From Flavipsychrobacter sp. (GTDB lineage: Bacteria > Bacteroidota > Bacteroidia > Chitinophagales > Chitinophagaceae): a DNA stretch of 64,000 nucleotides. The position numbers were made by a program, and so were the translations under genes. Every line of letters begins with the position of its first letter. Positions within the stretch are counted from its first letter, which is position 1. Location: the NCBI GenBank assembly GCA_031292525.1, contig JARLGY010000018.1, positions 186,001 through 250,000 of the forward strand. The letters are read 5' to 3'. Below, in pieces: positions 24,395-33,766 of the stretch. The notes beneath the pieces were generated by a model. It was not told the origin of the DNA and searched no databases. It worked only from the letters and a program-made list of their open reading frames with translations.

Positions 24395-25159
24395 CTATGC
24401 CGTCTGTTTCTGTCCGCCCTGCCTGGTAGCCTGGCAAAGATCGCGTATCAGCAGTGGATCTCGCTCTATTGCATTACCCACTACAATTATGTTTGCCCCA
24501 GCCTGGCAATTAGCATATACCTTCTCGGGCGTATGTATGCCGCCGCCCACTATCAAGGGGATATCGGTATGCATGCTCACCTTTTTAATCATTTCAGCAG
24601 ACACCGGATTGAGCGCACCACTACCAGCATCCATATACAAAACATGTTTGCCCTGCATTTCGGCAGCCCAGGCTGTGCACAAGGCAATTTCTGGTTTGTT
24701 GGCAGGTATAGGCATAGCATTGCTCATGTAAGAAACGGTGGTTTGTACCCCCCCATCAATTATCATGTAACCAGTTGAGATCACCTCAAGGCCACTAGCC
24801 TTCACTACCGGGGCCGATACTACATGCTGACCTATGAGCAACTCTGCATTGCGCCCAGATACTACCGAAAGGTAAAGTAATGCATCAGCATAGGGTGTAA
24901 CCTGTGCGGGACTGCCTGGAAAAAGTATTACGGGAATATCGCTCTCTGCCTTGAAGCTTTGTATGGACGCATCCAATTGATGGGCCATTAATAAGCTACC
25001 ACCAATAAAGAGAAAATTGACGCCTGCATCATTACACAATTCTGCCAGGTACCGCATATCGCTGGTAGATATCTTGTCAGGATCAGCCAGTACGGCAAAC
25101 GCACTGTCGCCCTTTTTTTTAAGGTTGCATAGATCCTGATGTATTTTTCCCGTAGCCAT
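24395..25159 (-). CDS. Geranylgeranylglyceryl phosphate synthase-type TIM-barrel prenyltransferase
   Basis: 254 residues of the GGGPS/PcrB family, which joins a polyprenyl diphosphate to sn-glycerol 1-phosphate. Signatures: FAVLADPDK near the N-terminus, FLFIGGSLL, and the phosphate-binding LYMDAGSGA and PLIVGGGIHTPEK with GANIIVVGNAIE. This group is known from archaea and, as a distinct class, from Bacteroidota, where the lipid product is uncertain. No G1P dehydrogenase was seen here. mscL is 36 bases upstream on the same strand. Confidence 0.9.
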   Translation of the reverse strand: MATGKIHQDLCNLKKKGDSAFAVLADPDKISTSDMRYLAELCNDAGVNFLFIGGSLLMAHQLDASIQSFKAESDIPVILFPGSPAQVTPYADALLYLSVVSGRNAELLIGQHVVSAPVVKASGLEVISTGYMIIDGGVQTTVSYMSNAMPIPANKPEIALCTAWAAEMQGKHVLYMDAGSGALNPVSAEMIKKVSMHTDIPLIVGGGIHTPEKVYANCQAGANIIVVGNAIERDPLLIRDLCQATRQGGQKQTA

Positions 25160-25195
25160 ATCGCGTATTTACTCCGGTGCAAAATTGCACTCTTT

Positions 25196-25651
25196 TTACG
25201 AGGGTTTATTATTTTTTAACTCGTCGCGTATTTCCATCAGTAATTTGTCGGTAGATGATATAGCAGGAGGTGGAGCACCAGCTGCTGCTTCCCTGTCTAA
25301 CCTCTTCCTCATATTAGCAATAAGCTGAATGAAAATAAATATACTAAAGGCTATGATTAGAAAATTAACGATGGTCTGTATAAAATCGCCATAAGCAAGC
25401 ACATTTGCACCAGCAGTTTTTGCCTGAGCCAATGATTTGAACTCGGTTTCGCCAGCTTTGCCGGGTTTTAGGACAAAAAACTTGTCTGTAAAGCTTTCTC
25501 CTTTCCCAACCATGCCCACTAAAGGCATAATCATATCTTCAACCAGCGCTGTAACTATTTTACCAAAGGCTCCGCCAATGATAACACCCACTGCGAGGTC
25601 CATAACATTACCTTTTACTGCAAAAGCTTTAAAATCGCTCCAGAAACTCAT
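25196..25651 (-). CDS. mscL: Large-conductance mechanosensitive channel MscL
   Basis: 151-residue pentameric membrane channel that opens under membrane tension during hypo-osmotic shock. The N-terminal FKAFAVKGNVMDLAVGVIIG with AFGKIVTALVEDMIMP is the TM1 pore signature. TM2 is NFLIIAFSIFIFIQLI, and the C-terminal helical bundle is LLMEIRDELKN. The linker is slightly long. Start ATG at 25651. Secure. Confidence 0.96.
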   Translation of the reverse strand: MSFWSDFKAFAVKGNVMDLAVGVIIGGAFGKIVTALVEDMIMPLVGMVGKGESFTDKFFVLKPGKAGETEFKSLAQAKTAGANVLAYGDFIQTIVNFLIIAFSIFIFIQLIANMRKRLDREAAAGAPPPAISSTDKLLMEIRDELKNNKPS

Positions 25652-25740
25652 GATTATAATTTGGGAGTAAACATAATAAAAATCGCCCTATTCTGCTGCT
25701 AATAAATAGCTAATTCCACAATTGATAAAAATAAAATACC

Positions 25741-25779
25741 ATGGAAACGATTATTATACAAAATGTTTCCATAGTTTTG
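25741..25779 (+). promoter_or_regulatory. Inverted-repeat operator and -7 element of the efflux operon
   Basis: ATGGAAAC (25741-25748) and GTTTCCAT (25765-25772) are perfect inverted repeats 16 bases apart. The second arm touches TAGTTTTG (25772-25779), a TAnnTTTG match. A TetR dimer here would cover the promoter, giving autorepression of tetR and the RND genes. The overlap also argues that the true tetR start is the ATG at 25789 and not the one at 25741. Confidence 0.6.
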
Positions 25780-25788
25780 CATGACAAT

Positions 25789-26403
25789 ATGGAACCATTA
25801 ACTAAAATATTGAGTGCCTCCAGTGAATTGTTTAAACAGTATGGGTTTAAAACAATTACGATGGATGATATAGCGCGCAGGGCCGGCATCTCTAAAAAAA
25901 CACTTTATCAGCATTTTGCCAATAAGGATGAGGTGGTGCATGAAACAATGGTGTCTTATGATGATGACAAGAAGAACAAATGCTACCAGGTAGTAGAGGG
26001 TGCAGTAGATGCTGTGGAGGCTATGGTGAAAATGATGGTAATGATGGATAGCATGTTTAAAGAGATAAACCCGATGGCGATGTTTGAGCTACGCCGTTTT
26101 TATCCTGATACGTACACATTATTTAAAGACCGCCTGGAAAAGGACGACGTAGGCATGATGCGGGAAATGATAAACAGAGGGATAAGCGAAGGACTGTTTC
26201 GCAAGGAAATAAACCCAGACCTGATGGCGAGACTAAGACTGGAAACAGCCATGATGGTATTACAACCCAACTTACTTGTAAATGAGCGTAATGACCTGCT
26301 ATCTGTAAGCCTGGAAATAACCGAACATTTCCTATATGGCATAATGAATGCCAAAGGAATAGAATTATACTGCCAATACAAACAACAATACTTAAGCAAA
26401 TAG
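25789..26403 (+). CDS. TetR/AcrR-family repressor of the efflux operon
   Basis: 204 residues from ATG 25789. The N-terminal helix-turn-helix is standard: ILSASSELFKQYGFKTITMD, then DIARRAGISKKTLYQHFANK. The C-terminal ligand domain is divergent and Met-rich, as in AcrR-type regulators of drug efflux. It starts downstream of an inverted-repeat operator and ends seven bases before the TolC-type gene, so it is the first gene of a four-gene operon. An earlier in-frame ATG (25741) falls inside the operator and is rejected. Confidence 0.88.
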   Translation: MEPLTKILSASSELFKQYGFKTITMDDIARRAGISKKTLYQHFANKDEVVHETMVSYDDDKKNKCYQVVEGAVDAVEAMVKMMVMMDSMFKEINPMAMFELRRFYPDTYTLFKDRLEKDDVGMMREMINRGISEGLFRKEINPDLMARLRLETAMMVLQPNLLVNERNDLLSVSLEITEHFLYGIMNAKGIELYCQYKQQYLSK

Positions 26404-26410
26404 TAAACAG

Positions 26411-27757
26411 ATGAGATATACACTTGCACTTATACTTCTAGCCTTGCTGGCTACAAACGTGCCCAGCAAAGCACAAGACGCCCCGGTACCACTAAGCCTA
26501 GATGACTGTATGGCCTATGCTATGAAACATAACTACACAGTTAAAAACTCTCGGCTGGATGTACTGATACAGGATGCACAAAATAAACAAACCATATCTG
26601 CAGCCTACCCACATATTAGCGCTAAGGCAGAGCTGGATGACTATTTGAATCCCCAGCAATCGCTTGTGGATGTAAATAGCTTCTTAGGGAAAACACCACC
26701 TTTGATAGAAAAGATCTCATTTACATTGCCTTATGGCGGTACAGGATCTGTAAATGGATCTCAAATATTATTTGACGGCAGTGTACTGGTAGCACTGCAG
26801 GCGCAAAAAACAATATTGGAATATGCCAGGCTGAATGGAGAAGTGAGCAATGAGACAATACGCTATAATGTTTATAAAGCATACAACTCACTGGTGATAG
26901 CATACAGGCAATATGACATCATTAAAAGCTCCCTACAATATGCACGGCAGGTGGAGCATGATATAACAGTGACCCAACAAAGTGGATTTGCAGAACGCAT
27001 AGATGTGGAACGCACAAGTGTGCAGGTGAACAACCTGAGCACAGACAGTATAAAAGTGAGCAACATGCTGAATGTGTCTGAAAAAGTGCTGAAGTACCAA
27101 ATGGGTATGGACATAAATACGCCGATAGTACTTATAGATACCAACGTAGAAGCAAACAAGAATGAAGTAGCCGGATTACTAGATGAGGATGAAGATTATA
27201 GTCGTGTGCCGGAATATAACTTCTTCAATACTCAATTAAAGCTGAATAACTACAATGTAAAAAGATATCAGTATGCTGCTTTACCAACCTTAAACCTTTT
27301 TGCAGCTGCGGGTATGAACTACGCTGCTTATCGCCTTACGGATATGTTCACCCCAAACAGCTACCTGTTCAACTCGGTTGTAGGCTTGCAACTAAACGTT
27401 CCAATCTTCAATGGTTTTATGCGCCACAACCAGGTTAGAGAAGCTCGGCTAAATGTTGAGAAATCGAAAAACAATATCAGCAATATAAAACTGACTATTG
27501 ATTTCCAGGTAGCACAGTCGCGGACGACATTAAAAAATACTGTATTGGAAACCCGTAATCAACATCGTAACCTGGAACTAGCCAATGATGTACTGGACCT
27601 TGCCCAGAGAAAATACAAAGCAGGCGTGGGTAGCAACCTTGAAGTAACACAAGCGCAGACTGACCAATTGACCGCCCAGAATAACTACTTCAACGCCCTG
27701 CTTGATCTTATAAATGCAGAAGCAGACCTTAAAAAAGCATTAGGACTTTTAAAATAA
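26411..27757 (+). CDS. TolC-family outer-membrane efflux protein
   Basis: 448 residues. A signal peptide (LALILLALLATNVPSKAQ) is followed by two copies of the OEP repeat: LSLDDCMAYAMKHNYTVKNS at the start, and a matching helical region with RKYKAGVGSNLEVTQAQTDQ near the C-terminus. This forms a trimeric channel across the outer membrane and periplasm. It sits seven bases after tetR and 33 before the adaptor gene, completing a tripartite pump. Confidence 0.92.
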   Translation: MRYTLALILLALLATNVPSKAQDAPVPLSLDDCMAYAMKHNYTVKNSRLDVLIQDAQNKQTISAAYPHISAKAELDDYLNPQQSLVDVNSFLGKTPPLIEKISFTLPYGGTGSVNGSQILFDGSVLVALQAQKTILEYARLNGEVSNETIRYNVYKAYNSLVIAYRQYDIIKSSLQYARQVEHDITVTQQSGFAERIDVERTSVQVNNLSTDSIKVSNMLNVSEKVLKYQMGMDINTPIVLIDTNVEANKNEVAGLLDEDEDYSRVPEYNFFNTQLKLNNYNVKRYQYAALPTLNLFAAAGMNYAAYRLTDMFTPNSYLFNSVVGLQLNVPIFNGFMRHNQVREARLNVEKSKNNISNIKLTIDFQVAQSRTTLKNTVLETRNQHRNLELANDVLDLAQRKYKAGVGSNLEVTQAQTDQLTAQNNYFNALLDLINAEADLKKALGLLK

Positions 27758-27790
27758 ACACAAACAATAATAAACACAAACATATAAAGC

Positions 27791-28882
27791 ATGAAACGTC
27801 TTTTCTATCTGATCATACCCACACTTTTACTTGCTGCGTGCGGTGGTAAACATACCGACAAAACAAAAGAACTCAATGACCTTAAGAAACAAAAGTCTGA
27901 CATAGATGTAAAGATACATGCACTAGAAGCTGCAGGTGGAGACTCGTCTAAAAAAGCTACTCCGGTTGTAGTGATGCAGGTGCAAAAAACCGACTTCATC
28001 AGTTACGTACAAGTACAAAGCGTCATTACCGGCGACCAGAACGTTTATGCCAGTCCACAAGCTGGTGGCATAGTAAGCCAGGTTTTGGTACGCGTAGGCC
28101 AGCACGTAAGTAAAGGACAAGTACTTGCTAAGCTTGATGCTGCTGCAGCCGAACAGCAAATTTTGGGACAAGATGCCCAACTAGGCCTTACTAAAACACT
28201 GTATGAAAAACAACAGCAGTTATGGGCACAGAATATAGGTACGCAAGTACAGCTACTGCAAGCAAAAGCAAATTATGAATATGCACAAAAGCAAAAGGCA
28301 GCTTTGGTTGCTCAGCGCAATATGTACAACATAACATCACCTATAGATGGTGTAGTGGATATGGTGACGCTGAAGGCAGGGGATGCTACGCAGCCAGGCA
28401 GCCAGAGCATACGTGTTGTAAATACTACCCAACTTAAAGCAGAAGCCAACCTTGGCGAGAACTACCTGGGCAAAATACATGAAGGCAATATGGTGAAACT
28501 TATATTCCCTGACCAGGGTGATTCCATAAAGACCAAGCTTACTTATGTATCAGAAGCTATTGATCCATCATCGCGCACATTTTTAGTACAGGTGAAAATA
28601 AGTGGTACAAGATTGCACCCCAATATGAGCTGCATTATGAAAATAGCCAACTATGAGAATAGCAATGCACTTACAGTACCGGTATCTGTAATACAAAAGA
28701 CCAGCAAAGGCGACCTGCTATACATAAACGAAGGTAATAAAGCCAAGGCTGTATATGTAACTACGGGTGAGAGCAATGATGGCCAGGTTGAAATAAAAAA
28801 TGGGTTGAAAGCAGGCGACCAGGTTATAGTGACCGGGTATGACAACCTGGATAATGGCGACCCCATCAGCGTAGGACAATAG
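27791..28882 (+). CDS. RND efflux periplasmic adaptor (membrane fusion protein)
   Basis: 363 residues. The lipobox LLLAAC predicts a lipid-anchored protein. The order is a short coiled coil (KTKELNDLKKQKSDIDVK), a lipoyl-type half motif (GGIVSQVLVRVGQHVSKGQV), an alpha hairpin, the second lipoyl half (NITSPIDGVVDMVTLKAGD) and a beta-barrel. It links the TolC-type protein with the RND pump. Translation is probably coupled with its neighbours at 33 and 36 bases. Confidence 0.93.
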   Translation: MKRLFYLIIPTLLLAACGGKHTDKTKELNDLKKQKSDIDVKIHALEAAGGDSSKKATPVVVMQVQKTDFISYVQVQSVITGDQNVYASPQAGGIVSQVLVRVGQHVSKGQVLAKLDAAAAEQQILGQDAQLGLTKTLYEKQQQLWAQNIGTQVQLLQAKANYEYAQKQKAALVAQRNMYNITSPIDGVVDMVTLKAGDATQPGSQSIRVVNTTQLKAEANLGENYLGKIHEGNMVKLIFPDQGDSIKTKLTYVSEAIDPSSRTFLVQVKISGTRLHPNMSCIMKIANYENSNALTVPVSVIQKTSKGDLLYINEGNKAKAVYVTTGESNDGQVEIKNGLKAGDQVIVTGYDNLDNGDPISVGQ

Positions 28883-28918
28883 TATTTCATCACCAGGTAA
28901 TTCTGAAAAAGAAAACAC

Positions 28919-31900
28919 ATGAAAGACGCATTCAAAGAGTTTAAACCGTCTAGCTGGTCTATAGACAACCGGACGGCTATATATATCATTACGCTGCTGC
29001 TCAGTATTGCGGGTTACTCTGCATACAACAGCCTGCCTAAAGAGCAGTTCCCAGATATTAAGATACCACAGATCATTGTGCAGACGGCATACCCAGGCAC
29101 ATCTCCAGAAAACATGGAGAACCTGGTGACCAAGCACATTGAGAAACAATTAAAGAACCTGACAGGTATAAAAAAAGTAACCAGCAATTCATTCCAGGAT
29201 TATTCTGTAGTGATAGCCGAGTTCAATACCAATGTGCAGATAGATAAGGCTAAACAGGATGTAAAAGATGCGGTGGACAAGGCCAAGACCGACCTGCCTA
29301 AGAACCTGCCTAACCAGCCAGAAATAAAGGATATTGACTTATCGGAAGTACCTATACTTTACCTTAATATATCTGGCAACTTCGACCTGAACAAGCTGAA
29401 GAAATATGCTGACCGTATAAAGGACAACATAGAGGCGATGAAGGAGATAAAGCGTGTGGATATAGTAGGTGCGTTGGACAGGGAAATACAGATAAACGTA
29501 GATCTCTTTAAAATGCAAGCTGCCGGTCTTACGTTCACCGACATTGAAAATACGGTTGCTGCTGAAAACGTATCGGCTACTGCAGGACAAGTAGCTATGA
29601 ACAACCAGAAAAGGTTGCTGAGTGTAAAAAACGAATTCAAAAATGCAGACGAGATAGGCAATGTGATAGTAAAGAACCCGCAAGGGAGGGCCATATACCT
29701 GCGCGATATTGCCGATGTAAAAGATGCGTTTGAAGAACAAGCAAGTTATGCCCGCCTGAACGGAAAGAATGTGATCACCCTGAACGTGATAAAAGCAAAA
29801 GGTGAGAATCTGATAGCAGCGTCGGACAAAATAAATGAGCTTATAGTACAGATGCAGAAAGATGAACTGCCTAAAGACCTGAGCATAGTAATAACCGGCG
29901 ACCAGAGCGACAAAACCCGCTCTACCCTTACAGACCTGATCAATACTATCATAATTGGTTTCATACTGGTTACAGTCATCCTCATGTTCTTCATGGGTGT
30001 TACCAACGCATTGTTTGTGGCCATGTCAGTACCATTATCTTGCGCCATAGCATTTCTGGTACTACCCGTAGTTGGGTTCACACTCAATATGATCGTGCTC
30101 TTCTCCTTCCTGCTGGCGCTGGGTATAGTAGTGGATGATGCCATTGTGGTAATAGAAAACACTCACCGTATTTTTGATAACGGGAAGATGCCGATAAAGC
30201 AAGCAGCCAAGATAGCCACGGGCGAGGTATTCATGCCTGTACTATCAGGTACAGCTACCACATTGATGCCATTTATACCGCTGGTATTTATGCCGGGCAT
30301 TGTGGGTAGTTTTCTTAAGTATCTGCCTATCACCCTTATCATTACCCTGGTTGCCTCACTGATAGTAGCGTACATTATTAATCCTGTGTTTGCGGTCGAC
30401 TTTATGAAAGTGGAAGACCACGACCATGATATGGACAAACCTAAGTTTACTAAAAAAGACAGGGTAATGATGTTCATATTCATTGGTATCATTCTTCTGT
30501 TTTATGTCTTCGGCTCATTTGGTGCAGGCAACTTCATCTTGTTTATTTACGGGTTCGTGCTTCTGGAGAAGTTTGTGTTTGCAAGGTGGATACACATCTT
30601 CCAGAACAGAACATGGCCGGCCTTCCAGGACTGGTACACTAAATGGTTAAAGAAATCGCTGGCACATACCGGCACTATAATACTTCTTACATTTTTGATC
30701 GTTATATTTTCAGTAGTGCTCGTAGCAGTACGTGGCCCTAAGGTGGTCTTCTTCCCAGAGTCCGATCCAAACTTTACCTACGTATATCTAAACTTACCGG
30801 TGGGTACAGATCAGGCTTATACTAATGAAATATTGAAAAAACTGGAACTGGACGTAGATAAAGCCCTGGGTATAGATCCTAAAACCGGGCTGGGCAACCC
30901 CATAGTAAAGTCTGTAATTGCTAACGTAACCGTAGGCGCTGTGGACCCTAACAGTGGTGAGATAGGCGATTTCCCAAACAAAGGCCGTATAACTGTAGCC
31001 TATGTAGAGTTTGCACAACGTAAAGGCATATCCAGCACTGATATGATGGAAAAGGTGCGTAACGCGGTACAGGGAGTACCCGGCGCGGAAGTAACAGTAG
31101 ATAAAGAAAGCTCGGGACCACCACTGGCCAAACCGGTAGTAATAGAAATGACCGGCGATAACCTGGATACACTGGTAAGCTCTTCTGAAAGGTTACAACG
31201 CTTTTTAGCTAACCAGCAGATAGCGGGCTTAGAACAGTTGCGCAGCGACTTCCAGGCACGCAACCCCGAAATCGTATTCGACCTGGACAGGGAGCATATG
31301 AACAGCGAGGGTATAACAACCGGCACAGTAGTAAACAGCCTGCGTACCGCGGTTTTTGGCAAAGAAATTTCCAGGTTCCGCGACCAAAACGACGATTACA
31401 AAATAACACTTCGGTTGAACGAGGCACAACGTGGCGATATAGGCGCAGTACGCAATATGCCTATTGTATTCCGCGACATGGGGATGGGCGGTATAGTGCG
31501 CACCGTGCCTATCAGTGCTTTTGCAGATGTAAAGTATGCTACTACCTATGGGGGCATCAAGCGCAAAAACCAAAAGCGTATCATCACCCTGTCGTCAAAC
31601 GTTATCAATGGGTTTAATGCAAACGAAGTTGTAGCAGCCGTTAACCAACAGTTGAAGGAATTTAAACCACCTGTGGGCATTACTGTACGCATGGGCGGCC
31701 AGCAGGAAGACCAGATTGAAATGATGAACTTCCTGGGCAAGGCATTTGGTATAGCTATAGCTATGATATTCCTGATATTGATGCTGTTGTTCAACTCTAT
31801 CAGTAAAACCGTCATTATACTCAGTGAAGTAGTATTTAGTGTGGTGGGGGTATTGCTTGGGTTGGGTATATTTAAAACAGGATTCTCTATAGCGTTGAGT

Positions 31901-32317
31901 GGAATAGGTATAGTGGCCCTGGCAGGTGTGGTGGTACGTAACGGTATATTGCTAGTAGAATTTATGGACATGATGCTGGCAGAAGGCATGAGCGAAATAG
32001 ATGCCATTATAGAAGCAGGCCGCACCCGTATGACACCCGTGTTGCTTACCGCAACAGCAGCTATACTCGGTTTGATACCGCTGGCAGTTGGTATGAACAT
32101 TGACTTTGCCGGATTGTTCCAGCACCTGAAACCAAACATCTTCTTTGGTGGCGACAGCGCCGCCTTCTGGGCACCACTGGCCTGGACCATGATCTATGGT
32201 TTGAGCTTTGCAACATTCCTTACTTTGATACTGGTACCTGTGCTTTGCCTGATGAGTTTCCGCTTTAAAAGGTGGGTGAAGAAAATAGGCGGGAAGGTTA
32301 AAACCGCTGTTGAATAA
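28919..32317 (+). CDS. RND-family efflux pump
   Basis: 1132 residues with the 12-helix resistance-nodulation-division layout. The N-terminal periplasmic opening (PKEQFPDIKIPQIIVQTAYP then GTSPENMENLV) and the TM4 motif LGIVVDDAIVVIEN with the proton-relay Asp pair are present, as is the second-half GIVALAGVVVRNGILLVEF. It is longer than AcrB because of an inserted membrane-adjacent loop around residues 495-560 (DHDHDMDKPKFTKK). It probably exports drugs or other small molecules, not metals, but the substrate cannot be read from sequence. A strong terminator follows. Confidence 0.94.
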   Translation: MKDAFKEFKPSSWSIDNRTAIYIITLLLSIAGYSAYNSLPKEQFPDIKIPQIIVQTAYPGTSPENMENLVTKHIEKQLKNLTGIKKVTSNSFQDYSVVIAEFNTNVQIDKAKQDVKDAVDKAKTDLPKNLPNQPEIKDIDLSEVPILYLNISGNFDLNKLKKYADRIKDNIEAMKEIKRVDIVGALDREIQINVDLFKMQAAGLTFTDIENTVAAENVSATAGQVAMNNQKRLLSVKNEFKNADEIGNVIVKNPQGRAIYLRDIADVKDAFEEQASYARLNGKNVITLNVIKAKGENLIAASDKINELIVQMQKDELPKDLSIVITGDQSDKTRSTLTDLINTIIIGFILVTVILMFFMGVTNALFVAMSVPLSCAIAFLVLPVVGFTLNMIVLFSFLLALGIVVDDAIVVIENTHRIFDNGKMPIKQAAKIATGEVFMPVLSGTATTLMPFIPLVFMPGIVGSFLKYLPITLIITLVASLIVAYIINPVFAVDFMKVEDHDHDMDKPKFTKKDRVMMFIFIGIILLFYVFGSFGAGNFILFIYGFVLLEKFVFARWIHIFQNRTWPAFQDWYTKWLKKSLAHTGTIILLTFLIVIFSVVLVAVRGPKVVFFPESDPNFTYVYLNLPVGTDQAYTNEILKKLELDVDKALGIDPKTGLGNPIVKSVIANVTVGAVDPNSGEIGDFPNKGRITVAYVEFAQRKGISSTDMMEKVRNAVQGVPGAEVTVDKESSGPPLAKPVVIEMTGDNLDTLVSSSERLQRFLANQQIAGLEQLRSDFQARNPEIVFDLDREHMNSEGITTGTVVNSLRTAVFGKEISRFRDQNDDYKITLRLNEAQRGDIGAVRNMPIVFRDMGMGGIVRTVPISAFADVKYATTYGGIKRKNQKRIITLSSNVINGFNANEVVAAVNQQLKEFKPPVGITVRMGGQQEDQIEMMNFLGKAFGIAIAMIFLILMLLFNSISKTVIILSEVVFSVVGVLLGLGIFKTGFSIALSGIGIVALAGVVVRNGILLVEFMDMMLAEGMSEIDAIIEAGRTRMTPVLLTATAAILGLIPLAVGMNIDFAGLFQHLKPNIFFGGDSAAFWAPLAWTMIYGLSFATFLTLILVPVLCLMSFRFKRWVKKIGGKVKTAVE

Positions 32318-32335
32318 GTCTTAATTTTTTGCAAT

Positions 32336-32367
32336 AAAAAAACCGCCTTGAAAGGGCGGTTTTTTTA
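32336..32367 (+). terminator. Terminator of the efflux operon
   Basis: CCGCC (32343-32347) with flanking A residues pairs with GGCGG (32355-32359) followed by T7. It ends the tetR-tolC-adaptor-RND transcript and may also act on the convergent DUF805 gene. Confidence 0.85.
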
Positions 32368-32390
32368 TTTACAGTCACACTGCATCGTAT

Positions 32391-32798
32391 CTATGCTTTA
32401 TCATCATCAGTAACAGGAACCACGCCTGGTATGGGTGGAGGAAAAGTACCCGGTTGTGAATTGTCAAAATTCTGCGCTTCAAAATCCCAACTCATTTGTA
32501 CGGGATCTTTAGGATTGAGTCCATAAGCATTCTCATATTTATCGCCCTCCTTGAACAACATCCAAAAGATATAAAACGGTATGAGTTGGTAAGCTCCATG
32601 CCTGTCAATATCGTGGCATCTTTTGGTACCCTGTGCAAGCATTATCCATATCATAGGTATAAGCAGCAGGTACAATACACCAGGCTGACCATCTGATAAG
32701 GAGAACATTATAAAATACGCCACATAGTATAGAACCACCGTTATCCCGTAGTCTCGTCTCCTTATTCTGCCATTAAACGAAAAAATATTTCTGATCAT
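32391..32798 (-). CDS. DUF805 family membrane protein
   Basis: 135 residues. The N-terminal IFSFNGRIRRRDYGITVVLY is the DUF805 hallmark (F-GRxxRxxYW type), followed by three hydrophobic segments and TKRCHDIDRHGAY, the conserved RxHDxxxxG region. The C-terminal tail is Pro-rich (GTFPPPIPGVVPVTDDDKA) and likely cytoplasmic. The function of the family is unknown. Start ATG at 32798. Confidence 0.88.
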   Translation of the reverse strand: MIRNIFSFNGRIRRRDYGITVVLYYVAYFIMFSLSDGQPGVLYLLLIPMIWIMLAQGTKRCHDIDRHGAYQLIPFYIFWMLFKEGDKYENAYGLNPKDPVQMSWDFEAQNFDNSQPGTFPPPIPGVVPVTDDDKA

Positions 32799-32930
32799 GC
32801 TACATTATTATAGCAGTAAATATAATTAATGAAATTTACCATTCAAGTTAAATACACCATTATCAAAATTTCAGTATTATACCCCCTATTTAGCATACTG
32901 GTTATAGAGCGAAGGGACAGGCACCAAATA

Positions 32931-32962
32931 AAAAACCATGCTGACACGACGGCAGCATGGTT
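32931..32962 (-). terminator. Terminator of the 29-residue peptide gene
   Basis: AACCATGCTG (32934-32943) pairs with CAGCATGGTT (32953-32962). On the minus strand the stem is followed by TTTTATTTG. It lies 82 bases after the small ORF at 33044-33133. Confidence 0.65.
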
Positions 32963-33043
32963 ATGTATCCTTTAATATATAAGGGCAAATTTTCCTCTTT
33001 CTCTACAAGAGGATGTTTTTGTGAAAAGATCGAATAAAACTAG

Positions 33044-33133
33044 TTAACTCACAGCAAGGACTACACAAACTATGATAGCTGCAAAAACTGAGCTCTTTAT
33101 TGCTGTAGCGTACTGTATCATTAATGCTTCCAT
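33044..33133 (-). CDS. 29-residue hydrophobic membrane peptide
   Basis: MEALMIQYATAIKSS followed by VFAAIIVCVVLAVS: a short helix then one membrane segment to the very end. No family is recognised. Three things support it. A near-match -7 element (CATCTTTG, 33160-33167) is placed about 27 bases before the ATG. The frame is compact. A clear terminator lies 82 bases downstream on the same strand. The 32799-33301 gap is otherwise empty. It could be a small stress or membrane-complex subunit or a type I toxin; no antisense RNA is obvious. Confidence 0.4.
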   Translation of the reverse strand: MEALMIQYATAIKSSVFAAIIVCVVLAVS

Positions 33134-33159
33134 TTGTATCGTATTTTTTAATTACCATA

Positions 33160-33167
33160 CAAAGATG
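33160..33167 (-). promoter_or_regulatory. Possible -7 element of the 29-residue gene
   Basis: Minus-strand CATCTTTG matches TAnnTTTG at seven of eight positions and is placed to give a leader of about 20 bases. Confidence 0.3.
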
Positions 33168-33301
33168 AAGTACTACAGCACATTTTCATACTAATGAAGC
33201 CTGCTTAACACTGGCTTTAAAACAAGTTAACAACCCCTTCAAAGCAGGTTAACAAGCGTTTAGGAAGAAAGAAATGCAGAGTTAACAATACACGATGCAC
33301 C

Positions 33302-33751
33302 TTATAGCACCTCTATAATATTGTATTGCAGATTATTAAAGCTGAATGCATCATTTGCACTAAGGCCGGCCATTGCTTTGCCAATAGGTGAAGCCGATGA
33401 TATGGTGTAGTATTTTTTACCATTGTACGGAAAAGCTCCTGCACTGGCAGCCACATAGTAATTGCCACGATTGGTATGCACTACGCTACCCTGCCCTATA
33501 GTATTTGTAACAGCAGCCGTGGAAGTATGATCTAGTACTGCTTTTATTTTATTGAGTTCGTTGAGGTTGGCCTGGTGCAAATTAAGCTCTTGCTGCAGCA
33601 TTTCGCGCCCAGTTTCATATTTATCTCCCGCGCTGCTCTTGGTTTCGTTGGCCATGGCATCGTGCACCTGTGCCATGGCGGCGTGTACATCATTTATTCG
33701 GGCTGCAATATGGTTGTAGCACAACCGGTGCAGCTCCTGGCGCAGACTCAT
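33302..33751 (-). CDS. GreA/GreB C-terminal-domain-like protein
   Basis: 149 residues. The N-terminal half is a helical hairpin (ARINDVHAAMAQVHDAMANE and GREMLQQELNLHQANLNELN), as in Gre factors. The C-terminal part has ASPIGKAMAGLSANDAFSF, the GreA/B SP-G-K-ALLG-motif. Bacteroidota carry several such proteins, often mislabelled as 3-oxoacyl-ACP synthase. It probably binds RNA polymerase. The acidic tip residues of the hairpin that promote cleavage (usually DE) are not obvious; KSSAGDKYE is at the tip. A small lipoprotein gene lies 15 bases upstream. Confidence 0.75.
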   Translation of the reverse strand: MSLRQELHRLCYNHIAARINDVHAAMAQVHDAMANETKSSAGDKYETGREMLQQELNLHQANLNELNKIKAVLDHTSTAAVTNTIGQGSVVHTNRGNYYVAASAGAFPYNGKKYYTISSASPIGKAMAGLSANDAFSFNNLQYNIIEVL

Positions 33752-33766
33752 TAAAGATCAGCGCTA

